Positions 24,364-36,484 are shown, counted from the stretch's first letter. The stretch is 64,000 nt of DNA from Tilletiaria anomala UBC 951 (GCF_000711695.1 NW_013546941.1:22184-86183), one strand, 5' to 3'. The notes: generated from the sequence alone by a model not told the origin. Program-made: numbers and translations.

Positions 24364-26166
24364 TCATCCAAACAGACGCAACCCATTGAGCTCCACTTGC
24401 CCCGCTCCACTCGCCAGCACCGTCGGAGGCTCCTCATCCGTCTCCTGTTCGGCATCTTCTTCCATCTTGCCGCCGAGCTGCGCAAAGAGTCGGCTCATCT
24501 GTTCGTCGGACCAGGTGACACGCGTCGAGATCGGGGGCATGAAGTTCTGGATCTTCTCATGCACCTCGTAGCGCAGCTTACGCCCCTTGCTCGCCTTGGT
24601 ATCAACCTGCTTTTTGACCTTGTTCTTGGACAGCGCTGCGAACGGCAACAATGGGTCGCCAGAGGCGTCGCCGCCAGAAAGTAGCGAAGTGGAAGCGGCG
24701 GAGGATGAGGCGCCGCGTGATTCAATGAGCTCGCGCAGGAGCGAGTGGTAGAAATCTGAGTCGTCGAAAATATCCTCCGCATCTCTGGTGCCGTTGGCTT
24801 CGTCGGCGTCCCCGTCAGCTCCCTCATCAGACACCAGTTTGACCCGTTTGCCTCCCCTCCAAGTCCGTGTGCGCTCCTTGAGCCTATCAAGCGCATCGCC
24901 GCGCATTGAGGTCTCAATCTGCGCCACAGGACTCTGGTTGACCGCCTTGAGCTGCATACCACTGACATTCTTGCTGTTGAATTTGTTCGCTCCCGAGCCG
25001 TCGGTCTGCCCGACATTGACTTGCGAAGACCAGCGCGAGAGGACAGAGGTGGAAAGGGGCCAGACGATAGCAGACTCTAGCTTGGTGAGACTGAAGATGT
25101 GCGAGCTCGCTTCTGCACCGAGAGCATCTAGCGATGACGCCTTGCGCTTCCTTCCGCCGGACCATTTTCCGGCCTGCTCCGCCAACGGCTCGGAGTCCTC
25201 TAGGGAGGGATGGTTCTGCTGGAGAAGATGTGTTCGCAAGCAGAAGAGGTCGGAGGAGAGGTCGAGTAACTTGTCGCCCAGCTCGTAAAGATTTTGCTTC
25301 GAGCAGGAAGAATGGTCCTCAGCCATGTCTTGCAGTGCATCAAAGACTGCGCGCTGATGAGCAGGAGAATTCAGGTTTTAGTGGCACCACTTGAGGTTAA
25401 GAAACAGGGGCCGTCGACTCACGTCAACGCTGCCTAACGCTGCAACCACTTTTTGCGCCCTGATACGCAAGTCAAGCGCAGCCTCGTACAGCTCACGTTG
25501 CTTGCGGACTGCACGCCCCTTTTGCGCATCCTGCGTCTTCCGTGCTGCCAGTGAAGACAACAGTCGACCTTGCTCTGCGGCTTGGTCTGCGAGCGTGATA
25601 CCGACGGACGACTTGAGGTGTGACGCGTCTTCTAAGAGGTCATCATCGTCCTCTTCACTCGCTTCATTGTCGTCATCTTCTTCATTGTCATCATCCTCAT
25701 CTTCGTCCTCGGGTCCATCTAATTCTTCATCCTCATCTTCGTATTCTGGCCCTTCGAGCCCATCGCCTTCGCTCCCTTCTTGAGAATCCATCTCATCATC
25801 TCCTCTATCTGAGTCGCTTTCGTCTTCTTCCGAGTCGCCTGTGTCTTCTTCTGCGCCTGATTCGATATCTTCGCCACTCGGCCCATCTGTAACGCCAAAT
25901 ATCTCCGCACGAGTGGCCTTGACACCTTTGTACTTTGCGCGAACAGCTGCATCGCGCTCGAGGGTGTCCGCTTCCTTCCTCAAGGTCGACGGTGCTGCAG
26001 CCACGTCGTAAGCTGCGCGGATCGATTCAAGCTCGGCTTTATGCGCCTGCTGCTTGCTGCTTGTGCCCTCTGTAGCCGGGGATGTGTGTGAGTGCGCAGA
26101 GTCGAAGGAATCTTGCGAGGTGGAGGACCCCGCATCGGACCTGTCGTCCTCGATGATCTTGGCCAT
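24364..26166 (-). CDS. BFR2: BFR2/AATF-type ribosome biogenesis protein
   Basis: Exons 26166..25423 and 25353..24364 join to 577 residues. The N-terminal half holds a long Asp/Glu/Ser tract (about 90-180). It is followed by a helical segment (SHLKSSVGITLADQAAEQGRL and ALDLRIRAQKVV) and, in the C-terminal half, a Traube-type region ending in DIFDDSDFYHSLLRELIESR and KGRKLRYEVHEKIQNFMPP. These last motifs are characteristic of Bfr2/AATF (TRAUB domain). In yeast Bfr2 is an essential nucleolar factor of the small-subunit processome. The intron is 69 nt. The gene is divergent from RRP4, another rRNA-processing factor, with 503 bp between starts. Confidence 0.93.
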
Positions 26167-26669
26167 AGTGGGCGGCCGATGACGAAAACAAGAGGCAGCC
26201 GGCGCACTCTGTCGGTTCGAAAATACTCCGCTTCAGTGTTTCGCGTGAGGATCGCAGGCTACTTGTCTTTATCAGTCACGGTTGACGGTCATTTACCGAT
26301 ACACCATGTAGCCAGCTGACAGCTGCCCTCAGTATCATGCAAGCCAAAACGTACTATGAGGAGAACGTCCCCAGCAGCCAGTCAGTAGCCAGGTATACAA
26401 GGCCGACGTCGATCACTCGAATGGCACAAAATTTTGGAGGGGACAACAGTTCCGAGTTCCGCCCATCCGGGATCATGTGCCCACCGTCCTCCACAGGCTC
26501 CAACGACGTCTCTCCATGCAATAAGGGCGATGATCGGCATGACGCTTGCGGCTCGAAGGCTCCATCGTCGGACAGCACACACAAGTGACCCAGGCGGTTA
26601 CGTGAAGGCCACGTGTGAGCCCCTCTGCAAACATCTTTTCCCCCATCGGCTGCTTTCTGTCGCGCGAAA
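26167..26669. promoter_or_regulatory. Divergent BFR2/RRP4 promoter region
   Basis: 503 bp between two ribosome-biogenesis genes. No coding signal was recognised; a shared regulatory region for both genes is likely. Confidence 0.5.
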
Positions 26670-28171
26670 ATGGTAACCTCGACGACCGCCCGAGCGGACC
26701 TCCTCTCGATCTTCCCTCTCTCGCTCTCGGCGCCACGAGATCCGTCCACATCGTCCTACCTGCACCTTTCCGGGTACGAGAAAAGCTCAAGCGGAGCATA
26801 CACTGAATGCAGCGCTGGCGATGGCGACGAGTACGACGACGACGAATTTCTAGAGGACGACGATGAGCTGATGGACGAGGCTGAGGATGATCTCGACGGA
26901 GAAGCCGGGCCCTCCATGTTGGGGACAGGCGGCAGGATCACGACAGCGGGCGAGGCGATCGCTTCTTCTTCTACGTTCATGAGGGGGCACGGCTCGTACT
27001 TGGCAGCATCGATGCATTCTTCATCCAGGCGGACCGAGGGTGCGCAAGAAGACCACGATGAAGGGCAAGCTGCTGGTGCGGGAGGAGCAAGCGCACCAGC
27101 CGTGGCGCCCACCACGCCCGACACGATCTACTCCTCTTTGGCCGGCTTGGTCCACCGGACAAACCGGCTGATCTCGGTCCGACCCCTGCGTGCGCGCTAC
27201 GCGCCCGAGGTCGGCGACTTAGTCGTCGGGCGCGTGACCGAGGTGCAGCCAGGCACGAAGCGCTGGCGCGTCGACATTCACTCGCGGCAAGATGCGACGC
27301 TGCTGCTGTCCAGCATCAACCTGCCCGGCGGTGTGCAGCGCAAGAAGCTTGAATCGGACGAGCTGCAGATGCGCACGTTCTTCAAGGAGGGCGACCTGCT
27401 CGTCGCGGAGGTTCAGTCGGTCTTCAACGATGGGAGCGTCGGCCTGCACACGCGCTCGCTGCGCTACGGCAAGCTGCGAAACGGGGACCTGGCGGTCGTG
27501 CAGCCGGGTCTCATACAGCGCCTCAAGAGCCACTTTGTCTTTCTCGAGCGCGCAAATATCGACATTACGCTCGGGATGAACGGATACGTGTGGTGCGCCA
27601 AGCATATCCTCTTCGACGTCGATGTCGCCGAGTCAGAGGGCAAAGCGGGGGGTGGCGCGGCAGCAGGGGCCGGTGCAGGGGTAGGGACAGGCCCTGACGC
27701 GCTCATGCCTGTGTATGAAGGGCAGGGGATCGGCGGACAGGGGATCGGTATGGACGTCGAAGCCGGTGCTGGTGTCTACGGGGATCAGAACGAGGTGCGA
27801 TGCGCGAATGACCTGCCCACCGGGCCCATGCGGGGTACACGTTCTAACGCTCTCCTTTCCACATGCAGGACATCTCTATATCCACGCGCACCGCCATCTC
27901 CCGCGTCGCAGCGATCCTCAAGCTGCTATCCGCGCGGCACATGCCCATTTCGGACGCGACGATCAGCAAAGCGTACGAGCTGTGGGTCGACAATTTCCTC
28001 ACATCTCCCTCATTGACAGCCCCCGCCGCAAAGAGGCCAGCGGGGCGCGGCACAGATGCGATTGGAGCGAGCATGACTGCTGGTGTCGAGGCTGCACGCG
28101 AGCAGGAGAGCCTGCTGTACGGCGCAAAAGGGGACAAGCTCGTCGAGCTGCTGTACAGAGTCGATCGGTAG
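26670..28171 (+). CDS. RRP4: Exosome complex RNA-binding subunit RRP4
   Basis: Exons 26670..27794 and 27869..28171 encode 475 residues. An acidic, Ala/Gly-rich segment (about 50-150) precedes the Rrp4 N-terminal domain (VHRTNRLISVRPLRARYAPEVGD), an S1 domain at about 180-262 (VGRVTEVQ, WRVDIHS) and a KH domain with the loop GMNGYVW at 302-308. Between KH strands, residues 320-375, lies a Gly/Ala-rich insert that I do not know from other Rrp4 proteins. The C terminus is helical. Rrp4 is one of the three cap subunits of the nine-subunit exosome. It is much longer than human (293) or yeast (359) Rrp4 because of the acidic region and insert. MMS2 is convergent, its stop 57 bp away. Confidence 0.95.
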
Positions 28172-28228
28172 CGCACCGCTTTTGTACTGAGTCTTCTGGT
28201 TTAGTTTAAAATGCTTCTGTCGCCGACG

Positions 28229-29121
28229 CTACGCAGCGTACATGCTCCCCTCTGCTGGCTGCGGCAGTTTCCGATTCGCAGAGGAGGCCATCTCCCTCCT
28301 GAGCTCGATCAAGATCGTCTCAATCGTGTAGTCCCGACGCCACTGAGCGAGTACCGGGAAGAGTCTCGGCTCCACCTGAGGGAGCAGGGGAGTGGCGTGG
28401 ATGCGGGGAGGGAGGGGAGCGCATGCGTGTCAGCGGTCCGAAGAGTCGATCAGGGTCTGCAACGACGAGCGCTCGCGGGCGCGGCGAGTGTGCGAATCCG
28501 ACCGCGTGCAGCCAGCCTCTGTCGCCAAGGCCAGGCATACGCACCTTTCCATTTGACTGATCCACGCAAGGCAGGTTGATTTTGGTGAGAAAGTGCACTT
28601 CTGGCGGTCTGTCTGGATATTCTGCACCGCAGTGGATCCTGAGGCTGTAGATCCTATTCTGGTGCACGCTGTGCCCAGGGCCGATGATAGTGCCGTTCCA
28701 GTGGGACATCATCACGTCGCTCCCGTCGTCCAGGCCGTAGCTGCACGTTCCATCGCCGATGCCCTTCTCACCCTTCTCGAGCTCCTCCAGCAGGCGGAAG
28801 TTGCGCGGGACTGCCGTGGCGGTTGACGGTTAACGTCGTTGGTGATGGGCAAGTCGGCAGTTGTAGGAGACAGTAAGGACGTTGCAAGAGTGCGCGATTC
28901 GCGGTAAGAAGAATAGAGGGACAATAGGAAATGTAAGTCGAATGATCTCGGATGGCGCAGCTGCGAAAGTGTGATACAGTGCAGCCAGCCATGGATGGCT
29001 TGCTGGCCTGCAGACGAGCTGCCGCGTAAGCTCTGTAGGGCCGTCGCAGTTGCAGCCAGCGAGACGCAAGGATGGCGCGCAATGGTGCGGAGACAGCAGT
29101 GTCGTACTCACTCTTCGCCAT
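28229..29121 (-). CDS. MMS2: Ubiquitin-conjugating enzyme variant MMS2/UEV1
   Basis: Exons 29121..29112, 28810..28545 and 28375..28229 give 140 residues, the normal size. It begins [20 protein letters not shown] and contains [46 protein letters not shown] and ends [16 protein letters not shown]. These are hallmarks of the Mms2/Uev1 family, which lacks the catalytic cysteine and pairs with Ubc13 to make Lys63-linked ubiquitin chains for post-replication repair. The first coding exon has only ten bases and is followed by a 301-nt intron, long for this window; the second intron is 169 nt. The phase fits only with donor A|GTGAGT at 29111. Confidence 0.93.
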
Positions 29122-30919
29122 CTTGCTTTCGATACTCAAGTTACAAGACGATCAGAGTCTGCTGTTAAACACCACGCGGGTGGAAGTAGACAGCAACGCG
29201 AGACCGGGCAGTGGGCGAAGGATGATCAAGGTGTGTGGTCCGTCTCCCGGCGTGGCCGATCTACGTTGGATAGACGCTGTCTGCCCAACTGTGCCCAAAG
29301 ACGGCGAAGGTGCTGCGTGTGTGTGTATGTGTTGGTCCGTGAATGTACAAGCAGGAGGGTTGAATCGCCCGATGGTCAAGCCGCCGCCGAACGTATTGGT
29401 TGAAGATTGTAAAGATTGGAGAGATGGGAGAGACGATGAACGCGAATGTCTCAACAGCTATAGTGAACGCGCGCGCTCCTGACTGTAGCCAGCAGTGCCT
29501 GGTGCGTGCGCTCTCACCAGCCTATACATCCATGGTCAGCAGGAGATGATTTTTAGACAGCATCCCCTGTAGCACAGGCAGAGTCTAATAGCCAGAGTGG
29601 CCGGTGCGCTCGAGCCCTGCTGGCCCTGTGTCATGGAGTGTGCAGCTTCTCGTTTGTTCTCGCTCGGGTCTCGATCATTTATTCGTCAAGCTCACCCTCG
29701 GACACAGTCGAATCTCGGGTCTTGCCGATAGTCTCTTGTCCTCCATCTGCCGCCCGTCCTCGTCAGCTGGGAAGGCCATCGGCAAACACTAGAGCATCGT
29801 TGCAGATGGACACATAAAGCGATTGACTCGCGCGGCTTGCGAGCCGCAGACTCCAAGGAGCACCACATGTCTCGCTGCCCTACAACGACACATTTCCTTT
29901 GGTTGTCGACAAGCAGGCACATCTAGCTTCCATGGGGGCGGGGCACAAGAAAGGCATATCCTCATCCACGCAGGTTCACCGGCTTCACTAGCTTACTATG
30001 CCAGGCACCATACCGACCATCACAGACCCGTGAGTATGAGCAGCCCGCAGCCATTTGCCCTGTGCCTGTGTTGGTTATCACCTTGTCGGCAGCATGCTTC
30101 ATCGACGAGCTTTGGCTACGCAGCCTGAGTGGGCCACAGCACCGGCAGCACCGGCCATCCTCTGTTATTTCTTTTGGTGGCATCTCACGATGCATCTGAG
30201 GCACGTCTGCTTCAGTTCGCGTCGACTCATCAAGGGGAGCAAGCATGTTTGCTGTGCATGGCATGCACACATACTCATCCACGTGAGCGCATCACGCATC
30301 GCTTTCATCGAGGGGTCAGCACTAGCGCAGAGAGAGTGTGGGTGCGCGTGAGACGGGGGCGGACGTCCCTCGCCGTTCCGCTCGCTTCGTTCCGCCCCCT
30401 CCTTCCAACTCGGCTCTCTTTTTGCTGCTGCTGCTGTTGCTGTGCACGGCTGTTAGCATCAAATGGATGAATGGGTCCACGTTCTTTGCTTTCTTGAGCT
30501 CGTCTCCTTTGTGCTGACGCAATGGTCCCATCCTTGTCTCCCTTGCCTCGTTACGCTATTAACACGCCAGTGCCATTGTGATCTCAGCCACAACCTCGCA
30601 GGCACCAGCGCCGCTCTTTGCCGCCTCTGGAATTCACGAATCGCAGCAGCAGCGCACACACGAGAGCAGCGCTACAGGCATCGGTGCGACCCCGACCCAG
30701 ACCGCGCTCCCCCTCTCAACGGCACCTGCCGAGCAGAAGTCCATCTCCAAGGCTGCGTTGTCGGCATCGTCCCTTGAGGCAGAAGCCCCAGCAGCAGGCG
30801 TAGGCGCAGCATCGCTTCCGCCTTCCCACCCCGCAGCAGGCGTCTCATCGCTCGTCGCGCAGCCTAGCGCCAACTCCGCGTTCGCACCCAGCAACCAGCC
30901 AGCACGGGTGACAAGCGAG
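29122..30919. other. Intergenic between MMS2 and CHO1, may contain CHO1 5' exons
   Basis: About 1.8 kb. No separate gene recognised. From 30563 to 30919 an Ala/Pro/Ser-rich frame is open in phase with CHO1 and begins behind an acceptor-like CTCAG at 30583-30587, so part may be CHO1 coding sequence after an unseen first exon. The rest should hold the two divergent promoters. Confidence 0.5.
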
Positions 30920-31956
30920 ATGAGTCAGGTAAAGACCGGCAGCGTTGCGGCGGCCCCCAAGAAGCCGCTGGCCGACAAGGGCAAGAAGGCCAAGGGAGTC
31001 GGCGTCAAGAAGGAGCCCGACCTGGTACAGTTCGTGGAACGTGATGGACATTTTTCGCTTGTCAGGTGAGGCCCTCATCATCTATCCTCGCGTCTTGTTG
31101 GCAGAATGGTTAACAAATAAGCTTTGCAACCGCTTCGCTGTCTAGGAACTTCCATCTGGCCGATGCATTTACGCTTATGAACGGCTTCTGTGGCGCACAG
31201 TCTCTGTTCCACTCTGCGCGCTATCTGCTCACCAGCGATCCGCGCCACGCGTGGTTTGCGCTCTGGTTTCCACTCTTTGGCGCCATCTTTGACATGCTCG
31301 ACGGCAAGGTGGCGCGCTGGCGGCGCAGCTCGAGCATGCTCGGGCAGGAGCTTGACTCGCTCGCCGACTCGCTCAGCTTCGGTGCCGCGCCCGCCTTTGC
31401 CGCTTTCACGCTCGGCCTGCGCTTACCGTTCGACACACTACTGCTGACGGTGTTTGTGTGCGCGGGGATAGCACGCCTAGCGCGCTTCAACGTCACCACT
31501 GCCGCTGTGCCGCACGACGCGAGCGGCAAGGCTAAATACTTTGAGGGCCTGCCAATCCCTTCGTCGCTTGTCCTCGTCGGCGGCATGGCTGTCTGCCTGC
31601 TTCTCGGGCGCGTCGAGGCCGGCGCGCTCAGCGTGCCGTCGTCCCCCGCCACGCCGAGCGTATTCAACCCGCCGGACGGCGCTTACCGCTTCTATGGGTT
31701 GCTCGCGCGCTACCTTCCCGCGCCCGCATCCGCGTCCTCCGCTGTGCCGCTGGGGACATTCCGGCTCGACGCAACCGCGCACGCGGCGCGTGCGCTCGGC
31801 GCCACGCTCGGCAGCGGTGGCCTTGGCGTGCTGACCCCCCAGAGCGTAGTCACATGGAGCAGCTGCGCCGCGCTTGAGGGCCACTGGCTCTCCCTGCTTT
31901 GGCTTGTGTGGGCCATGGCAATGGTTAGCAAGACGCTCCGCGTGCCCAAGCCGTGA
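30920..31956 (+). CDS. CHO1: CDP-diacylglycerol-serine O-phosphatidyltransferase
   Basis: Exons 30920..31065 and 31146..31956 encode at least 318 residues. The CDP-alcohol phosphotransferase signature DGKVARWRRSSSMLGQELDSLADS (DGxxAR..G..D..D) follows GHFSLVRNFHLADAFTLMNGF, which closely resembles yeast Cho1 (HHFSMMRNLHMADYVTMLNGF). KYFEGLPIPSS is also conserved. Five or six hydrophobic segments follow. The enzyme makes phosphatidylserine from CDP-diacylglycerol and serine in the ER. The start is the first in-frame ATG; the frame is open upstream to 30563, so a longer N terminus through an upstream exon is possible. The 80-nt intron splits the codon for Arg in LVR|NFHL. An insert rich in Ala/Ser/Pro lies at about 220-260. 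Confidence 0.92.
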
Positions 31957-34352
31957 GCGCGGACAGGTGGCCCGGAATCTGCACGTGCAGTGCCGCCGTC
32001 CGTTAAGGCCGGGAGGCACGCCGGATGAAAGGGAAGGGGCGGTTGATCATGTCCTGTGCGGACCAGTTGCACCTTAGGCACGCTGCGCATCCACAGTCTG
32101 TGGGCTGGGTCGCACGGTCTGGAAAGGAAAATGTGAGCCAAGGCGAGGCATGCACGTGGGGCCTGTATCGTATTGGCACAGAGCATATACATTGTCTTTG
32201 CTCGGGACCGGTGCCCGCCCCTGCTTATGAAGACGTTGGCCAGCACACCACCCGCGCTCCGGCTTCCCCGCTCTTGGGTTCTTCCAGGCGCGAGCCGCGA
32301 CATGAGGGGTGGGGGTGTGTGCCTGTGGGACCGACGGATGGAGCATCTGATTCTTCCATTGTTGCACCGCATTTCTTTGCCGACGAGACGGCACTGCGGC
32401 GTCTCTAACTAGGAAAGATGGATGCGGATGCGAAGGCTGTACTGTTGCGAGTGGTGTATGTAGTCAATGCTGTGAACCAGCGGGTGCCTGGCACAGGGTG
32501 CTGGTGATAGCTAGCGAAGGTAGCTCGACACATGCTGTGATGTGCCCTTTCTGGGGCTTGTCAAGGAGCGCGCGTCGTCTGGCGTCCCCCCCCTTTTTTT
32601 TCTCCAAGTGAAGGATGTCGCGAGTGCGATTCGCATTCGGAGTTGGGGTCCTCCATGTCGTTCGACCGCTCTTGGATATATCCACGTATCCAGGATGCGG
32701 TCGGATGGGTCACGCATACGCGGTCACAGTCTGCTTGCGGGTATCGCGACCCATCCACTCGTCTCCTGCAACTTGTTAAAGCGAACGAGAATGCTTTACA
32801 GACAGGCGGGTGAGGAAACGCTGCCACGGCTGTTTCTGCTTCCCGACGGAGGCGGCTAGTGTATTCGCTCGCAACTTGCTCATGTGGCCGGTGCGCCCAT
32901 CTCTGCTGCCTGCCATTCATGTACAGACTGTCCGCCTATGCAGTCGGTGGCCGTGCGGCTGATGTATGTATGTGCCATGTCAGGCGAGGCATGTTGCGTG
33001 CAGCGTGGATGGAAGGACCTTACCTACTACCACGGATTGCAGGTACTACAGATATTGGGAAGCACAGCACAGTCACACAGACGACTCTGCGCGACTCGAC
33101 GGTCTGATCGATAGTCGACGTGCTGCGCTGCACCGCCACGCGCACAGTCGGAATGTCGGACCACTACTGTAACGCAGTCATCCGCCATCGCGGCCCTCAC
33201 AAGACCATCGGAAGAGAGTTTAGATTGGGAGAGAGCGCGTTCCAGACGCCAGCTCACAGCTGCCGACCAGAGAGTGGAGATGAGGCGACATGATATGAAA
33301 TCCATCATGTCTCCAGTTGAGGCTAGACCATGTGTTGGACCCTGGCGGCCTGACATCTTCTCATCTGCGAGCGACAGTTCGCTACATCGGCCCTTTCGTT
33401 GGTGCGTGTCAAGTATTGTTGGAGCTAAAGCGACTCCGCGTGTGACATTTTGGCACGGCACTGCGCCAGTATAGGTTTCATTGAATGCTTGCGGCCCGAG
33501 CGCGAGCCGGCGGCTCGGGGGTAGCAATTGGCAGAGCAGAAATGGTTTGTATGTATGCGTGCAAGTATGTGCACACCACGGACCAACCCTCTTCGACTCG
33601 CCGCTGGCACGTGAAAGGAAACATGCCCCCATGCTACGATGCCGGCGGCGCGTGCGACAAATGTATTGGATTTAGCAGCGACACTATGCAGACTGCTCCG
33701 ACAGAGCACTTGCGCCGTGTAGCTCACTGCCCTTTCTGTCGTCACGAGGCCGCTTCCGCCCCCCTCCCACCCTCGGCCCGCCAGCACACTGCCCAAGATG
33801 CAAACGCGGCACCCGCAGCCGGGGGTCCGAGGTTGTCACAGTCCGCTTCCTTTTACTTGCATACATAGTACGAGCCAAAGAGAGAGGGCGTGCGTGGACT
33901 GGGACCTGGACCCTTTCTGGCGCTGACGTTCTGGCGTTTGCTGATCATGCACCTCTTGTCGCAGGACAGACAACACGGGCGACATACCGCCGCTGCCACC
34001 CCATGCCCCCGCTCGGTAGATCCGGCCAGTCTATTCTCTCTCGGCGGACATTGACAGGCTTGTTTGTGCCCTTCGAGACGCCATGGAATGGACGAGGTAG
34101 CCATCTCCTCGACTCTCATTATCGATCGCATCTGACACCATGGAGTCACCGTGCCTTCGAGCTTGCTCGCCATCACATGGTCTTACCACGCAAGCAAAGA
34201 GTCGGCCAGCAATGCCGGGCCACAAACGTTTAAATACTTAGCCGTTGCTGCCGGTGGCAACCGCATCGGAGACCTCTTTCGCGCGCTGCTCCCAAACGCG
34301 AAAACATACGCACCGGCTGCGCAGAGTCGGAACCACTGCACACCTGCCCACG
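31957..34352. other. Large intergenic region, no gene recognised
   Basis: About 2.4 kb without a recognisable gene. Open frames on both strands (for example 33027-33632 minus) are Cys/Arg-rich, lack motifs and look like chance frames in GC-rich DNA. No tRNA or snoRNA signature was found by eye. Confidence 0.5.
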
Positions 34353-36484
34353 ATGCTTCATATACTTCGCAAAGCAAAAGCCTTGGCCAAGACGAGCAGC
34401 GTCGCGCCGAACCGAAGAAATACGCCCAAGGAGGAGGAGATCGATGTGCGTGCTCACGATGAAACGCTCACTCGCACCAGCTCTTTCTCTCGTCCGCCGA
34501 CATTGGCGCATGCTGCGGGGAACAGCGACAACCCGTCGGCGCACATCGCTCGCGACAAACACGAGCACATGCAGCAAGCAACAACGAGCACAACCGGCCA
34601 CTCGCCGCCGTCTGAAATCAGCTCTCCCCCCGCTTCGGCGACGAGCGGCTCGCAGCAAGGCCACAGTCGCCCGCGCAGTTGTGACGAATGTGGCCGCTCG
34701 ACGGGTCGCACGACGCCGGTGGAGCCGGGAGACTGCTTTCCTGCCAGCGCCGCTGCGGCGGAGCAGGGGCCGACGCCGACGCAAAAACAGGAGCATCAGC
34801 AGCAATGCCATGGACTCAAGCACACCCCTTCTGCATCCAATAGCGATGGGCCTGGAGCGATGCACAGCGATGGAGCCTCTGCAACCAGCTCGAGCAGCCG
34901 CGCTGTGGAACAGCAGCCCCGCAGCGGCAGAGTGGCTTCGACGGCAGGGCAAGCCGCTGCCGATGGCAAGGCGCCCATGCTCCGCCTTGCCGAGCCGGGC
35001 TCCGGCAATGTTGCCGTGCACCCGGACTTGCCGAGCCTGCTGAAGCTCTACGGAACCGCCAGCAGCAGCGCGTGGACCGAGCCACAGTATCGCACGTGGA
35101 GGCAACGGCCTGAGGCACAGTGTGAGTCAGCGTGTCCGCCTTGCGGCTGCTTGGATGCATTTGCAGTATGTTCTGATTCTTCCTCCTCGCACGCAATCTC
35201 GTCTCGCCCCCGCGCCTGCGGAAATAGCCGAGCAAGCAAAGCCAGGCCAGAGCTCCGTTCCGGGGCGCGGAGCACTCATCGGCTATCTCGTCAATGGATC
35301 CGACGCGGAGCACCAGTTTGCCATGGCGTGGGGGAATCCGCTGTGTCCTGCGGAGCAGTACGAGAGCGTCGCAAGGGCGTGGATTAACCACGTCCAGAGC
35401 GAAGGCAAGAAGCCGATGTGGTGCTGCGTGGACAATGAATTTGTCAGTGGGCGATCCATGCGGAACACATCGAGGTGTGACATTGATGCTGACGATGTAC
35501 GTTGCATCCGGGACACTTCGTCCCCGCGCAGATGAAAGTCTTGTCGCAGCAGCCGCTCGAGTGGTCCGCCATCACGTGCATCAAGGAGGATGTCGTTGAC
35601 CCCTCGACGTTCGCCCTGCATTCCCTGGAGCGATTCGTGCGCAACAAGCTCAACAAGGCGCACCGCAAGGGTCTGCGCATCATCCGCGTCGACAGGCGCT
35701 TCCCTGACCCTGAGCGTGACGGCAGCAGTGCTCTGACGCGCGACGAGGTCGAGAAGGGCATTGTCCGCTGGAAGCGTCGCAAGGCCGGCAAAGGTGCGCA
35801 GATCCACATCTCGGATACGGAACCGTGGAGAGACCTGGAGAACCGGACATACTACTACGCTGTGGCACCCATCCACCCGCTGCAACAGGAGGCCAGCGGC
35901 AAGGGCGAATCCAAAGCGAAGGAGGCCGCCCTGCAGAAGCACTCCGCCAAGCATGAACGTCAGCCAGGATCGAAAGCGCAGAAAGAGGAAAAGCTGGTCG
36001 GCATGGTCGTGCTCACACCTGTGCGCGATAGCACCGTCGTCGTCAAGTGGCTGCTCGAGATGGACCCCGAGGTGAAGGGCACATCCGAGTCACTGATGGT
36101 GCACGTCCTCGAGCAGCTGCGCGACGAAGGCCAGGCCGACACCGCGCACGCATGCAAGCGCGTCACGTTCGGCATCTCGGCTGGCGACCTCAGGCCGATC
36201 GCACACGCGTCGGGCTGGAAGATGCACACTCTCAGCGCGGCGTACAACGCTATCAGCCACACGTTCCACCTCGGCTCGAAGAGCTCGTTCGCAGCAAGTT
36301 TGGCGCCATGGAGGATGTGCAGTACATCTGCTATCCGCAGCAAGACGTCATGGGCCGCCATGCCATCGACGCGCTCGTCGGCGCCCTCAAAGAGGACACG
36401 GAAGGACTGCAAGCGCACGGCGAGGCGGAAGGCGCGCAGCGAGGATCTGAACGCGTCAGTCGCTCTTTTAGCAGCAGCCGCTAG
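34353..36484 (+). CDS. DUF2156 (GNAT-fold, lysyl-lipid-synthase C-type) protein, frameshifted near C terminus
   Basis: Exons 34353..35121, 35228..35442 and 35532..36290, then a shift to 36290..36484, would give 645 residues. Residues 1-230 are disordered (Ser/Gln/Ala-rich). The folded part contains LLKLYG, GALIGYLVNG, WGNPLCPAEQYE, PMWCCVDNEF, CIKEDVVDP, ISAGDLRPIA and SSF-RSKFGAMEDVQYICYP, typical as I recall of DUF2156. Known fungal DUF2156 proteins transfer amino acids from aminoacyl-tRNA to ergosterol (ErdS, ErgS); whether this one does is inference. At 36288-36291 (TTCGC) a base seems missing: frame 1 runs on into unlike sequence to 36545, while the family end FRSKF lies in the next frame. 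No intron fits. The first splice (GTGAGT at 35122, TAG at 35227) is inferred from phase. Confidence 0.72.

Noticed and set aside
25391-25783. Poly-Ser-rich plus-strand frame
   Set aside because: Complement of the acidic tract of BFR2.
33027-33632. 201-codon minus-strand frame
   Set aside because: Cys/Arg/Ser-rich composition without motif; looks like a chance frame.
35283-35954. 223-codon minus-strand frame
   Set aside because: Antisense to the DUF2156 gene, which carries the family motifs.
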